Origin: Tenericutes bacterium RIFOXYA12_FULL_35_10
Lineage (GTDB): Bacteria; Bacillota_I; Bacilli_A; Acholeplasmatales; Acholeplasmataceae
Assembly (NCBI GenBank): GCA_001830045.1
Contig: MIDA01000030.1
Span: 1 to 53,837, forward strand
Length of the DNA: 53,837 bases
Direction: 5' to 3'
Part shown: positions 19,825 to 29,631 of the stretch, piece by piece
How positions within the stretch are numbered: position 1 is the first letter of the stretch
Layout: the number at the start of each line of letters is the position of its first letter
Made by a program: the position numbers and the translations under genes
Notes under the pieces: model-generated
What the model saw: the letters and a program-made list of their open reading frames with translations, nothing else
Told to the model about the DNA's origin: nothing
Databases searched by the model: none

Positions 19825-21553
19825 AAAGTTATCGATAAGCCAAGCGGTTGTTGTTGTCTTAATGGGGATGGTTATTGCTGTTTTATTAGTTACAGGTATT
19901 TCACAGCGTGTTATTTTTGATAGCACGACGGAAGATGTGATTCAATCATCATCGCGTGAAATCAATAAGCAAGTCATCATGAACTATGAAAACTATATCA
20001 ACGAAGTGATTAATACCGCTAACTATTTATCAACACAGACCATTGAGTTATCAGAAGATGGTCGTTTTGTTGATCTTAATAGCATGTATGAGCAGGCTGC
20101 AAAACTTTCAGAAGATATGGTTTCGATCATTTTATTTAGTGCAGAAGGTGATGTCATATTGACTGCAACAGAAGAAGCTGTTGTGAGTGATGTGATGAGT
20201 TTTGATTGGTTTACATCTGCCTTTAATAATCCAGAAATTTTTCATTTTTCAACACCACATCAACAAGTGATTTTTGGTTCAAGTATTTATACTGAAGTGA
20301 TTACGGTGACTAAAAAAGTACAATTTTATGACCAAGGACTACTTCAACATGGTGTTTTGATGATTGATTTAATTACCGTGAACTTAATTGAACTCGCATT
20401 AAAGACCAATCTTGGTGAAAATGGTCATATTTTAATTTTAAATGATCAATCTGAATTTGTGTATGCATCTAATCCAGAGTGCACGGATGAGACATGTGAA
20501 TCAAAGATTTACGTGGATAACATTATTTTAGGTGGGGATTCAGTTAAACTTGGTGAAGATTATATGTATGTAAACATCAACACCTTAAAGAACACACGTT
20601 GGAGAATTGCAACCTTCATTAATATTAATAATTTGTATGAAGCTAAGCAGCAAGCAACTTTTTTCTCAACCTTTATTTTAGGGGTTTCGTTGATCTTAAG
20701 CCTAGGTTTATCGATTTATTTATCACAACGTATTTCAAATCCGCTTAATAAGCTTAAAAATCATATGCAGGCAATTGAACAAGGTGAGCAGATGAGTGAG
20801 ATTGAGATTTCTGGTCAAAAAGAAGTTGTCGCATTAACGAAGACGTTTAATCATATGGTTGTTGAGATTAAACAACTCATGCAAAATATCGTTGTTGAAC
20901 AAAAAGAAAAGAGAAAATCAGAGTTTCAAGCGCTTCAAACTCAAATTCACCCTCATTTCTTATACAACACACTTGATTCGATTGTATGGCTTGCTGAAAA
21001 CAACATGAATAAAGAAGTTGTAGAGATGGTGATTGCACTTTCAAGGTTTTTTAGAATCAGTATCTCGAGAGGTAAAAATGTCATTTCAGTTAAAGATGAA
21101 CTGGAACATGCACAACATTATTTACTGATTCAAAAAATCAGATACAATAAGAAATTTGATTATAAATTAGACATTAATCCAAAAATCTATGAATATACGA
21201 TTGTTAAGTTGGTGTTACAGCCCATCATAGAAAATGCAATCTATCATGGGATCAACTCTGAATATGAACAAGGTATGATCTTAATTAAAGCATACCCTCA
21301 AAAGAAAAATCTTATTTTTGAAATTGAAAATAATGGTTATGGCATTACGCCAGAAAGAATTGCAGAACTAACGAATCAAATGAAAAAAGAAGGTCAAGCA
21401 CAAAGTGTTGGTTTAAGAAACGTTTACCAGCGTATTAAACTCTATTATGGTAAAGAAGCAGATATTATTATAACCAGTGAACTTGATGAAATGACCAACA
21501 TTAAAATTATCATTCCCATGAGAAAGGAAGAAGTCGATGAAAAGAATAGCTAA
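19817..21553 (+). CDS. YesM-type sensor histidine kinase
   Basis: HAMP region, QIHPHFLYNTLDSIVWLAE, IIENAIYHGI; likely start ATG 19817 rather than track start 19733. Confidence 0.92.
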   Translation: MFKKLSISQAVVVVLMGMVIAVLLVTGISQRVIFDSTTEDVIQSSSREINKQVIMNYENYINEVINTANYLSTQTIELSEDGRFVDLNSMYEQAAKLSEDMVSIILFSAEGDVILTATEEAVVSDVMSFDWFTSAFNNPEIFHFSTPHQQVIFGSSIYTEVITVTKKVQFYDQGLLQHGVLMIDLITVNLIELALKTNLGENGHILILNDQSEFVYASNPECTDETCESKIYVDNIILGGDSVKLGEDYMYVNINTLKNTRWRIATFININNLYEAKQQATFFSTFILGVSLILSLGLSIYLSQRISNPLNKLKNHMQAIEQGEQMSEIEISGQKEVVALTKTFNHMVVEIKQLMQNIVVEQKEKRKSEFQALQTQIHPHFLYNTLDSIVWLAENNMNKEVVEMVIALSRFFRISISRGKNVISVKDELEHAQHYLLIQKIRYNKKFDYKLDINPKIYEYTIVKLVLQPIIENAIYHGINSEYEQGMILIKAYPQKKNLIFEIENNGYGITPERIAELTNQMKKEGQAQSVGLRNVYQRIKLYYGKEADIIITSELDEMTNIKIIIPMRKEEVDEKNS

Positions 21554-22559
21554 ACTCATTTTAAGTCTCATCATGACAATCTTCCTCATGTCATGTCAAA
21601 CCAATCAATCCAAGGTCTATGTGTTTATCTACGACATGAATGACCCCTTTATTTCAGCCTTGTCAGATCACATCACAACTATTGGTGAAAACTATTACCC
21701 CATTCAAACACATGATGCTAAAAACTCGCAAATCATTCAAAATGAGGAAATAGAACGTGTGCTAGAATTAAAACCGAAATTGTTGATTATCAATCCAGTA
21801 GATCGATTAGGAGCATATCCGATTATTCGTAAAGCGAAAAGCATGGACATACCGATTATTTTTATTAACCGCGAACCGCTAGAAGTCGATTTGGATTTAT
21901 ATGACCAAGCATATTATGTTGGCGCGAAAGCTGAACAATCAGGCATTTTGCAAGCAGAAATCGTTTCTGATCTTTTTGGAAATCAACCGTCAAACTTAAA
22001 TAAATATGATTTAAATGATGATGGCATCATTCAAACACTGATCTTTAAAGGAGAACAGGGGCATCAAGATGCGGAACTTAGAACTGAGTTTATTATATCG
22101 ACATTAACCGATGACAATTTTCAAATTGAAATCTTAAAAACAAATGTATCCAATTGGAATCAAGATATTGCCTACCGTGATGCACTCGATCTACTTCCAC
22201 AATATCAAGATCAGTTTGAGCTCATTATTTCGAATAACGATGCCATGGCCATCGGTGTGATTCGTGCGATGATTGAACTATCGATGTTTGTTGATACAAA
22301 TAGTGATGGTTATGTAGATAAAGAGAATGAACCATGGTATCCCGTGATTGGTATTGATGGTATAGATGAAGCTGTTGAATGGATTCAAACAGGGCATTTA
22401 TACGCAACCGTACTCAATGATGCATCAAATCAGGCATATGCAACGATTGCTTTAGCACGTGTTATTTTAGAAGGAATAGATCCAGAAACAGTGGATATTG
22501 AGATTGTTGATGACCATTATGTATGGGTGGACTACAGAAAGTATAGTTTAGCCACATAA
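21537..22559 (+). CDS. sugar-binding lipoprotein (type I periplasmic-binding fold), MglB paralogue
   Basis: Lipobox FLMSCQ; NKYDLNDDGIIQTLIFKGEQGHQDAELRTEF parallels MglB-like DKNGDNKVQYVLLKGEPGHPDAEARTIE. Confidence 0.82.
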   Translation: MKRIAKLILSLIMTIFLMSCQTNQSKVYVFIYDMNDPFISALSDHITTIGENYYPIQTHDAKNSQIIQNEEIERVLELKPKLLIINPVDRLGAYPIIRKAKSMDIPIIFINREPLEVDLDLYDQAYYVGAKAEQSGILQAEIVSDLFGNQPSNLNKYDLNDDGIIQTLIFKGEQGHQDAELRTEFIISTLTDDNFQIEILKTNVSNWNQDIAYRDALDLLPQYQDQFELIISNNDAMAIGVIRAMIELSMFVDTNSDGYVDKENEPWYPVIGIDGIDEAVEWIQTGHLYATVLNDASNQAYATIALARVILEGIDPETVDIEIVDDHYVWVDYRKYSLAT

Positions 22560-22633
22560 AATCATCAAATCATAAGATTTTATAAAGGATATGATAAGAT
22601 TTTACATTTTTTTAGTCTCTTTTACGTGTTAAA

Positions 22634-22650
22634 ATGAAAGCGCTTTATAA
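22634..22650. promoter_or_regulatory. possible catabolite-responsive (cre-like) palindrome upstream of mglB
   Basis: ATGAAAGCGCTTTATAA resembles WTGNAARCGNWWWCAW with mismatches at the 3' CA; located just upstream of the SD. Confidence 0.4.
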
Positions 22651-22669
22651 AAACGAAAGGGAGAAAAAA

Positions 22670-23686
22670 ATGAAAAAAGTTTTATTATTCGTAGCAGTTC
22701 TTTTAATTGGATTCGGTTTTGCTGCATGTAAAGAAGATGATGGCAAAATTGTAATCGGTGCTAACATTTATACCTATGGAGACAACTTCATGAATGGTGT
22801 TGTTCGTCCAGAGTTAGAACGTTATGCAACAGAAAAAGGCATTACACTTGATATCGTTGACTCAGAAAACGACCAAGCTAAGTTAAACGACCAAGTAGAC
22901 GTGTTTATTTCTAAAGGTGTTGATGCGCTTGCGATTAATCTTGTTGACCCAGCAGCAGCTTCAACGATTATTAACAAAGCTAAGGCAGCTAATATTCCAC
23001 TGATTCTATTCAACAAAGAAGCAACTGAAGCTGGCGTTATGGCAACTTATGACAAAGTTTGGTACGTTGGTACTGACTCAGCAGAAGCTGGTGTTATTCA
23101 AGGCGAAATGATGGTTGCTGACTGGAATGCTAACAAAGCAACTTGGGATAAGAATGGCGATAACAAAGTTCAATATGTTCTATTAAAGGGCGAACCAGGA
23201 CATCCTGATGCTGAAGCTCGTACAATTGAATCAGTTAAAGCATTTACTGATGCAGGTATCGTTGTTGAACAATTAGCAATTCAAGCTTCTACAACTTGGA
23301 ATACTGGTGAAGCACAAGCGACAATGCAATCTTGGTTATCAAATGCAACATTTGGTGATAACATTGAATTAGTTATTTCTAACAATGATGGTATGGCATT
23401 TGGTGCATATGCAGCAATGGAAGAAGCAAATATTTTCTTACCACTTTATGGTGTTGATGCATTAACTGAAGCATTAACGATGATTGGTGCTGATGAAATG
23501 AATGGTACTGTTCTTAATGACGGTGTTAACCAAGCACGCGCTACACTTGATTTAGCAATTAATGCTGCTCAAGGTAAAGATGTGACTGAAGGAACTGATT
23601 GGGTCGTTAAATCAGATGGTACTAAAGCAGTTCGCGTTGCTTACGTTGCAGTTACAAAAGCAAACTATCAAGACTTCTTAAGCTAA
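22670..23686 (+). CDS. mglB: galactose/methyl-galactoside-type substrate-binding lipoprotein
   Basis: Lipobox GFAACK; GANIYTYGDNFMNGVVRPELE; Ca-loop-like DKNGDNKVQ; next to mglA/mglC-like genes; likely start 22670 after GAAAGGGAG. Confidence 0.87.
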   Translation: MKKVLLFVAVLLIGFGFAACKEDDGKIVIGANIYTYGDNFMNGVVRPELERYATEKGITLDIVDSENDQAKLNDQVDVFISKGVDALAINLVDPAAASTIINKAKAANIPLILFNKEATEAGVMATYDKVWYVGTDSAEAGVIQGEMMVADWNANKATWDKNGDNKVQYVLLKGEPGHPDAEARTIESVKAFTDAGIVVEQLAIQASTTWNTGEAQATMQSWLSNATFGDNIELVISNNDGMAFGAYAAMEEANIFLPLYGVDALTEALTMIGADEMNGTVLNDGVNQARATLDLAINAAQGKDVTEGTDWVVKSDGTKAVRVAYVAVTKANYQDFLS

Positions 23687-23711
23687 GCGAGTTTATAAAT
23701 TTTAAAATCAT

Positions 23712-23760
23712 AAGCAGATGGAAGTACGAAAGCGTACTTCCATCATCTTGCTTATTTTTT
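23712..23760 (+). terminator. strong stem-loop between mglB and mglA (partial terminator/mRNA stabiliser)
   Basis: 12-bp perfect stem GATGGAAGTACG-AAAG-CGTACTTCCATC extended by AAGCA/TGCTT, followed by ATTTTTT. Confidence 0.85.
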
Positions 23761-23780
23761 ATTGAAATGAGGTGTGAGTC

Positions 23781-25280
23781 ATGGATGAACAATATCTATT
23801 ATCGATCAAAAATGTAACCAAAGCATTTTCAGGCATTACCGTATTGAATAAAGTCAGTTTAAATATTCGCAAAGGCTCTATCCATGCGCTAATGGGTGAA
23901 AATGGTGCCGGTAAATCCACCTTGATGAAATGCTTATTTGGGATTTATATTCAAGATGAAGGTGAGTTTTTCTTAAATGGTGAACAATTTAACTTTCAAG
24001 ACCCAAAGCATGCATTAGAAAACGGGATTTCGATGGTCCATCAGGAATTAAACCAAGTGTTACAACGTAATGTATCTGATAACATTTGGTTAGGACGATA
24101 TCCAAAAAAACGTGGATTTATTGATGAGAGAAAGATGCAAGAAGATACAATTAAATTGTTTCATTCTTTAAACATTGATGTAGATTTCAGAAAAAAGATG
24201 TCAGATTTAAGTGTTTCACAACGACAGATGGTTGAGATTGCTAAAGCAGTTTCTTATAATGCAAAAGTGATCGTTCTTGATGAACCTACATCATCACTCA
24301 CAGAAAATGAAGTAGATAAACTTTTTGAAATCTTAAGAACCTTAAGAAATCAAGGTGTTGGAATTATCTACATCTCTCATAAAATGGAAGAAATTTTTAC
24401 AATCAGTGATGAAGTTACTGTTTTAAGAGATGGTGGCCTTGTAGGTACAAACTTCACAAAAGATCTTGATATGGATAAGATCATTAAAATGATGGTTGGG
24501 AGAACTCTCAATCAGAGATTTCCTGAAATGCCACCATGCAATGGTGATGTCTATTTGGAAGTTAAAAATTTATCCACTGAGTACGCACCTAAAGTACATG
24601 ATGTCAGTTTGACGCTTCGTAAAGGTGAGATTTTAGGAATTGGTGGCCTTGTTGGAGCTAGAAGAACAGAACTTGTTGAAGCAATCTTTGGTGCTCGAAC
24701 AAAAGCTTCTGGAGAAATCTTACTTGAGGGTAAACAATTAACGATTAATCATCCTGGAGACGCGATTAAATATGGGATGGCACTCATCACAGAAGAAAGA
24801 CGTGTTACCGGTCTTTATGCGACGAATACCATTCGTTTTAATACAACGATTGCAAATATTGCATCGTATAAAAACAAACTGGGTCTTCTTTCAGAAGCCC
24901 GCATGATTGTAGATACCGATACACAAATAAAAAACATGCGTGTTAAGACACCTAATCAATTAGAACTCATTCGTGCATTAAGTGGTGGTAATCAACAAAA
25001 AGTTATTATTGGTAGATGGTTATTGACAAATCCTAATATCTTACTTATGGATGAACCTACAAGAGGAATTGACGTGGGTGCAAAATTTGAGATTTACCAA
25101 TTGATGATCAAACTGATCAATGATGGAAAATCCATTATCATGGTTTCATCTGAAATGCCAGAACTACTTGGCGTTTCTCACAGAATTGCAGTCATGAGTA
25201 ATGGTAGATTAGCGGGTATCGTCAATTCGAATGAAACAACCCAAGAAGACATCTTTAGATTGTCTGCGCGGTATTTATAG
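23781..25280 (+). CDS. mglA: sugar ABC transporter, duplicated ATPase (MglA/RbsA family)
   Basis: GENGAGKSTLMKCLFG, VLDEPTSSL; second ABC half with LSGGNQQKVIIGRWL, LMDEPTRGIDVGAK. Confidence 0.92.
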   Translation: MDEQYLLSIKNVTKAFSGITVLNKVSLNIRKGSIHALMGENGAGKSTLMKCLFGIYIQDEGEFFLNGEQFNFQDPKHALENGISMVHQELNQVLQRNVSDNIWLGRYPKKRGFIDERKMQEDTIKLFHSLNIDVDFRKKMSDLSVSQRQMVEIAKAVSYNAKVIVLDEPTSSLTENEVDKLFEILRTLRNQGVGIIYISHKMEEIFTISDEVTVLRDGGLVGTNFTKDLDMDKIIKMMVGRTLNQRFPEMPPCNGDVYLEVKNLSTEYAPKVHDVSLTLRKGEILGIGGLVGARRTELVEAIFGARTKASGEILLEGKQLTINHPGDAIKYGMALITEERRVTGLYATNTIRFNTTIANIASYKNKLGLLSEARMIVDTDTQIKNMRVKTPNQLELIRALSGGNQQKVIIGRWLLTNPNILLMDEPTRGIDVGAKFEIYQLMIKLINDGKSIIMVSSEMPELLGVSHRIAVMSNGRLAGIVNSNETTQEDIFRLSARYL

Positions 25281-25289
25281 GAGGTCAAT

Positions 25290-26585
25290 GTGAGAGAAAA
25301 AGCTTTAGCCCAACAAAACAAAGTCAAGAAAGTGTTACTCTTAGCGTATTACTATACACTAGGTATGCTGTTCTTGGGCTTAAAATATGTATTTGGTTAT
25401 ATGACAAAAGGAATGACGCAACTATTTAGAGGGTATGGTAAGTTTTTAAACCTCTTTTCGTCGAAAAAAGATGAATCGATGATGCAAGCTGAAGAAGAAA
25501 TTAAGTTAAAATGGACTCAAAAGATTGCACATCAAATCAGATTAAAGCATCAGCAACGTGTGGATAAATATCTTCATTGGACAGATAAAAATACAGGAAC
25601 ATTCTTAGTGAACAATGCGATTTATTTTGTGATCTTAGGTTTTATCCTTTATGTCATCATAAGTGAACCTAGTTTCTTAAGTGTTGTCGTGTTTACAAAC
25701 ATTTTAACGCAGTCATCTGTTCGACTTATCTTAGCCTTTGGTGTTGGTGGGATTATCATTTTACAAGGAACAGACTTATCTCTTGGCAGAAGTGTTGGAT
25801 TTGCAGCGATCATTTCAGCATCACTCTTACAGCTAAAAGATTATCCATTTAAGTTCTACCCAGAACTTGGAGAGTTACCTTTAATTGTTCCTTTGTTGAT
25901 TGCAATGGCAGTGAGTGCTTTATTTAGTGCTCTTAATGGTTTTGTGGTTTCTGTATTTAAGATCCATCCATTCCTTGCTACCCTAGGTACGAGCGTTGCA
26001 CTTTATGGAATACTTTCTATGTATTTTGCAAGTGGTGCACAAGGTGCACAACCTATTGGAAGTTTCGACCCCAGATATACGCAGTTTGTTGTGGGAAGAA
26101 TTAATATTTTTGGATTTGAAATGCCTAAATTGATCATTTATGCAACGGTTGTAACGATCTTTATGTGGATCATGTGGAATAAGACAACCTTTGGTAAAAA
26201 TATGTATGCAGTTGGTGGAAACCCTGAAGCAGCTAAAATTTCAGGTGTGAGCATTGTTAAAACGACGATCATGGTTTACGTACTTGCGGGTTTACTTTAT
26301 GGTATGGGCGGTTTCTTAGAAGCAGCACGTATCGGTAGTGCAAGTAATGGTACCGGTGTTAACTATGAACTTGATGCGATTGCTGCTGCAGTTGTTGGTG
26401 GGATTTCATTTTCAGGTGGTATCGGTAAGATCAGTGGTGCTATCACTGGTGTCTTAATGTTTACGATCATTACCTATGGTATGAACTTCTTAGGTATGGA
26501 TGTATTCTATCAATACATTATTAAAGGTACGATCATTGTTGTTGCAGTCGCTCTTGACGTTAGAAAATATATCATTAAACGATAA
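25290..26585 (+). CDS. mglC: sugar ABC transporter permease (MglC/RbsC family)
   Basis: GTDLSLGRSVGFAA, FGKNMYAVGGNPEAAKISGV. Confidence 0.9.
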   Translation: MREKALAQQNKVKKVLLLAYYYTLGMLFLGLKYVFGYMTKGMTQLFRGYGKFLNLFSSKKDESMMQAEEEIKLKWTQKIAHQIRLKHQQRVDKYLHWTDKNTGTFLVNNAIYFVILGFILYVIISEPSFLSVVVFTNILTQSSVRLILAFGVGGIIILQGTDLSLGRSVGFAAIISASLLQLKDYPFKFYPELGELPLIVPLLIAMAVSALFSALNGFVVSVFKIHPFLATLGTSVALYGILSMYFASGAQGAQPIGSFDPRYTQFVVGRINIFGFEMPKLIIYATVVTIFMWIMWNKTTFGKNMYAVGGNPEAAKISGVSIVKTTIMVYVLAGLLYGMGGFLEAARIGSASNGTGVNYELDAIAAAVVGGISFSGGIGKISGAITGVLMFTIITYGMNFLGMDVFYQYIIKGTIIVVAVALDVRKYIIKR

Positions 26586-26603
26586 ATCGTATCTCCTCTC
26601 TTG

Positions 26604-26640
26604 AAAACACACCTTATATCCCCATGGGTGTGTTTTCTTT
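26604..26640 (+). terminator. terminator after the mgl operon
   Basis: AAAACACACC...GGTGTGTTTTCTTTTTTT. Confidence 0.85.
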
Positions 26641-26881
26641 TTTTGTGTGTAGATGATGACTTTATAGCCTTTTTTCATATAACCCTCGTTATCAAAAGGT
26701 GTTAAAAAAAACTCATTTATTATTCTAGATATGTTATGTATTATCACACGTCATCAGAATCATATAAAAAGTGTATATATAAGATAAAACATGATGAATA
26801 AAATACAAAATGCATATAATTTGAACCTCAAAATAGGTTGTGCTATCATGTAATTGCAATACCAAATAAAGGAGAGTTAAT

Positions 26882-27871
26882 GTGAGAAAATTGGTTGGAT
26901 TTATCGTTGTTGTTCTGCTTGCATTTGTCGTGACCTCATTCAATGTAGAGGCAAAAAGTAATGCACCTGTAACAACATTTTCGTGGACTGAAGAGTCTGT
27001 TGATTTTGGAGGAGATCTTAATATCTGTGTGAACGGTTATCACAGCTTTGAATATACAATTTATGCCGGACAAGATCTTGTTGCAGGTTCGGTCGTTGTA
27101 TCGATTAATGCAAATGGAGATTTCGTTTTAAATGTTGATTTAGTTGATGGTGCACTTGCATCAGAGGCACATTTGTTCGTGTATAGTGAACTCTCACAAT
27201 TACCCGTTAAACGTGTTGCACCAGGTCAAGCGCCCTATCAATTAGGTAACTTAGGTTTAAATACATTTGAATATACAGTATCAGTTGATGAACTAACGGA
27301 TGGTGATACGTATTATTTCGTTTTCCATATGGCATTAGTTGATGAAGACGAACTTAATCCATCTGGCGTTAGTGGAGAAACAGCTTATGTTGGTGGCCCT
27401 AATGGACCTACAAAAGGTGCATGGTTCTATGCATTTGGATTTGAAGTGATTGAATGTGAAGAAGTTGTTGACATGCCAGTGATTTATGTTGCATTCCATG
27501 CAGTTTATGGTAGCGAAACAGTGTGGGCAGTTGGTGAGTTAACATTTATTGAACTTGGATTAACAAACAGTAGATGGGGATGGCAGTTAACCTTTGATGT
27601 TAACCCAGAAACATTCGATTTATATGCAGGTGCTGCACAAAACGATCTTTCTAAGGGTGAATTTATTGGAACACTCACATTAAGTTGGGATGGAGAATAT
27701 GTAACATTTACACTTCAATTAGAAGATGGCGTTACATTATCTGAAATTCAAATTCATGTCGATTACTTACAACTTGACACCATTAGCCCAGGTCAACTTG
27801 GTTATCAAGCGCAAGGAGCACCATTTACATCTTTATGGACTGTAAGTTTACTTCCTGAATCAGATCGTTAA
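26882..27871 (+). CDS. secreted protein with two related domains, unknown function
   Basis: Signal peptide VVVLLAFVVTSFNVEA; repeated segments ending ...VAPGQAPYQLG and ...ISPGQLGYQAQG. Confidence 0.65.
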   Translation: MRKLVGFIVVVLLAFVVTSFNVEAKSNAPVTTFSWTEESVDFGGDLNICVNGYHSFEYTIYAGQDLVAGSVVVSINANGDFVLNVDLVDGALASEAHLFVYSELSQLPVKRVAPGQAPYQLGNLGLNTFEYTVSVDELTDGDTYYFVFHMALVDEDELNPSGVSGETAYVGGPNGPTKGAWFYAFGFEVIECEEVVDMPVIYVAFHAVYGSETVWAVGELTFIELGLTNSRWGWQLTFDVNPETFDLYAGAAQNDLSKGEFIGTLTLSWDGEYVTFTLQLEDGVTLSEIQIHVDYLQLDTISPGQLGYQAQGAPFTSLWTVSLLPESDR

Positions 27872-27896
27872 GAATTTATTTATTGAACACAAAAAT

Positions 27897-27921
27897 CTAA
27901 CCTATGTGGTTAGGTTTTTTT
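27897..27921 (+). terminator. intrinsic terminator
   Basis: CTAACC-TATGT-GGTTAGGTTTTTTT. Confidence 0.8.
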
Positions 27922-28034
27922 ATTATGTGACAATAGATTTAAGTGTGATAGCCTTAACTATGTTTTAGTTAAAGCATTCTATTAGCCTGTGATACATACT
28001 TGTGTTAATCTATCTACAAAGAGGAGGTTATATC

Positions 28035-28376
28035 ATGAAACGTTTGTTTTTATTCATGTTGAGTGGTTTTATTACTTTGAGTTTATTTGCTTGTCAAACC
28101 GAAGAGGTTAATACACCTATACCTACACAAGAAGAACTCATTGAACTCACATTAGAAGAACTTAGTTATTATAATGGTAAAGATGGTAAACCTGCATATA
28201 TTGCAGTTCAAGGATTTATCTATGATGTTACAAACTCATCTTTTTGGCAGAATGGCTCACATAATGGGTTTGAAGCAGGTCAAGATTTAACTGATATTAT
28301 TATCAACCAATCACCACATGGTCTTGAAAACTTATCACGTGTTCCCAAAATTGGAATTGTCGTGACTGGAGAATAA
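28035..28376 (+). CDS. cytochrome b5-like heme-binding lipoprotein
   Basis: Lipobox LSLFACQ; TLEELSYYNGKDGKPAYIAVQGFIYDVTNSSFWQNGSHNGFEAGQDLTDII. Confidence 0.8.
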   Translation: MKRLFLFMLSGFITLSLFACQTEEVNTPIPTQEELIELTLEELSYYNGKDGKPAYIAVQGFIYDVTNSSFWQNGSHNGFEAGQDLTDIIINQSPHGLENLSRVPKIGIVVTGE

Positions 28377-28378
28377 AA

Positions 28379-29017
28379 ATGCCCTTTTTGAATGCGAACT
28401 TATCGATTCTTATTGCAGTTTTACTTTATGTAATTATTCATTTTTTTAATACGTGGATTCATAAACAAGCACGTTATCTTATTTTAGGAGCACTCATACT
28501 TACAACACTCGTAATTTTTATCGATATTCCAGTATTGTCTTTTATCATTGATGGGGGCCATCTATCACTTGCTTTGTTTATCCTGATTATGTTTGCAGGC
28601 GTCATGTTGAAATCATGGATTCCCTATAAAAAGATTTTGTTAGTCAGAGGAGATCTTGCGATTATCGGGTTTATCTTTTTACTTCCTCATGGAATCAACA
28701 GGTTATCATTAGCTCTTTCTGGGTATAATATGTCTGGTTTGTTTGCTGCAATCATTATGCTACCTTTGACGATCAGTTCATTTATAACTATTAGAAAGAA
28801 AATAAGACCTGATCGGTGGAAAAAACTGCATAAACTCGCTTATGTTGCTTATTTTCTTATTTACATCCACCTTGGATTTGATGTTTTTCTTGACTCAACG
28901 TATGGGTATGTCAAATTTAGCCCAAACAGTATTCTTTATCACAGTTTGTTATTGATTTATATTGTATTAAAAATCATGCGCATAAAACAAAAGAAGGTCC
29001 AGCTCAAAGAGAACTAG
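28379..29017 (+). CDS. ferric-reductase-like/MsrQ-like transmembrane protein
   Basis: Multi-TM with WKKLHKLAYVAYFLIYIHLG and LLPHGINRLSLALSG. Confidence 0.65.
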   Translation: MPFLNANLSILIAVLLYVIIHFFNTWIHKQARYLILGALILTTLVIFIDIPVLSFIIDGGHLSLALFILIMFAGVMLKSWIPYKKILLVRGDLAIIGFIFLLPHGINRLSLALSGYNMSGLFAAIIMLPLTISSFITIRKKIRPDRWKKLHKLAYVAYFLIYIHLGFDVFLDSTYGYVKFSPNSILYHSLLLIYIVLKIMRIKQKKVQLKEN

Positions 29018-29140
29018 ACTTTTTTCTTTAGAGTGATTTTCTCACTAATATATTACTATTTGTCTTACTAGAACATACATAAGTCGTTTGATTTTGATTC
29101 TTAAATCATTCGTATTAAGATAATAACATGAGGTGATAAG

Positions 29141-29530
29141 ATGATTAAACATACATTTATAAATAGGGCAACTGAAGATGTTTTAAAAGCAAGACAATTT
29201 TTTACACATATCGGTTTTGAGATCAATGAACAATTTTCAGATGAATCTGGCTTTTGTGTCGTTGTCAATGAAACCACATTTTTGATGGTGATGAATAAAG
29301 AAAAATTCAAAGGTTTCACGCATGCTGATCTTCCTAATAGTGATAAAGCAACTCAAATGATTTTAACATTTCAACTTGAAAGCATGCAAGAAGTCGATGA
29401 TTTTATTTGTAAAGTACTAGAAGCTCATGGAACTGAGTTTGGGGAAGCACATGACGATGATTTTATGTATTACCGTTCATTTAAAGATTTAGATGGACAT
29501 CATTTTGAAGTCTTCTATTTTAAGCGTTAA
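29141..29530 (+). CDS. VOC (glyoxalase/bleomycin-resistance fold) family protein
   Basis: ARQFFTHIGFEINEQFSDESGFCVVV...FKDLDGHHFEVFYF. Confidence 0.85.
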   Translation: MIKHTFINRATEDVLKARQFFTHIGFEINEQFSDESGFCVVVNETTFLMVMNKEKFKGFTHADLPNSDKATQMILTFQLESMQEVDDFICKVLEAHGTEFGEAHDDDFMYYRSFKDLDGHHFEVFYFKR

Positions 29531-29547
29531 GATATTATTCTTAAAAG

Positions 29548-29571
29548 ATGGACAGTGATGTCCATTTTTTA
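29548..29571 (+). terminator. intrinsic terminator
   Basis: ATGGACA-GTGA-TGTCCATTTTTT. Confidence 0.8.
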
Positions 29572-29631
29572 ATGTCTTAAGGGTGTTCGTGTGGTGGTAT
29601 AATAAGAACAAACAAACCAGGAGGATTTGAG

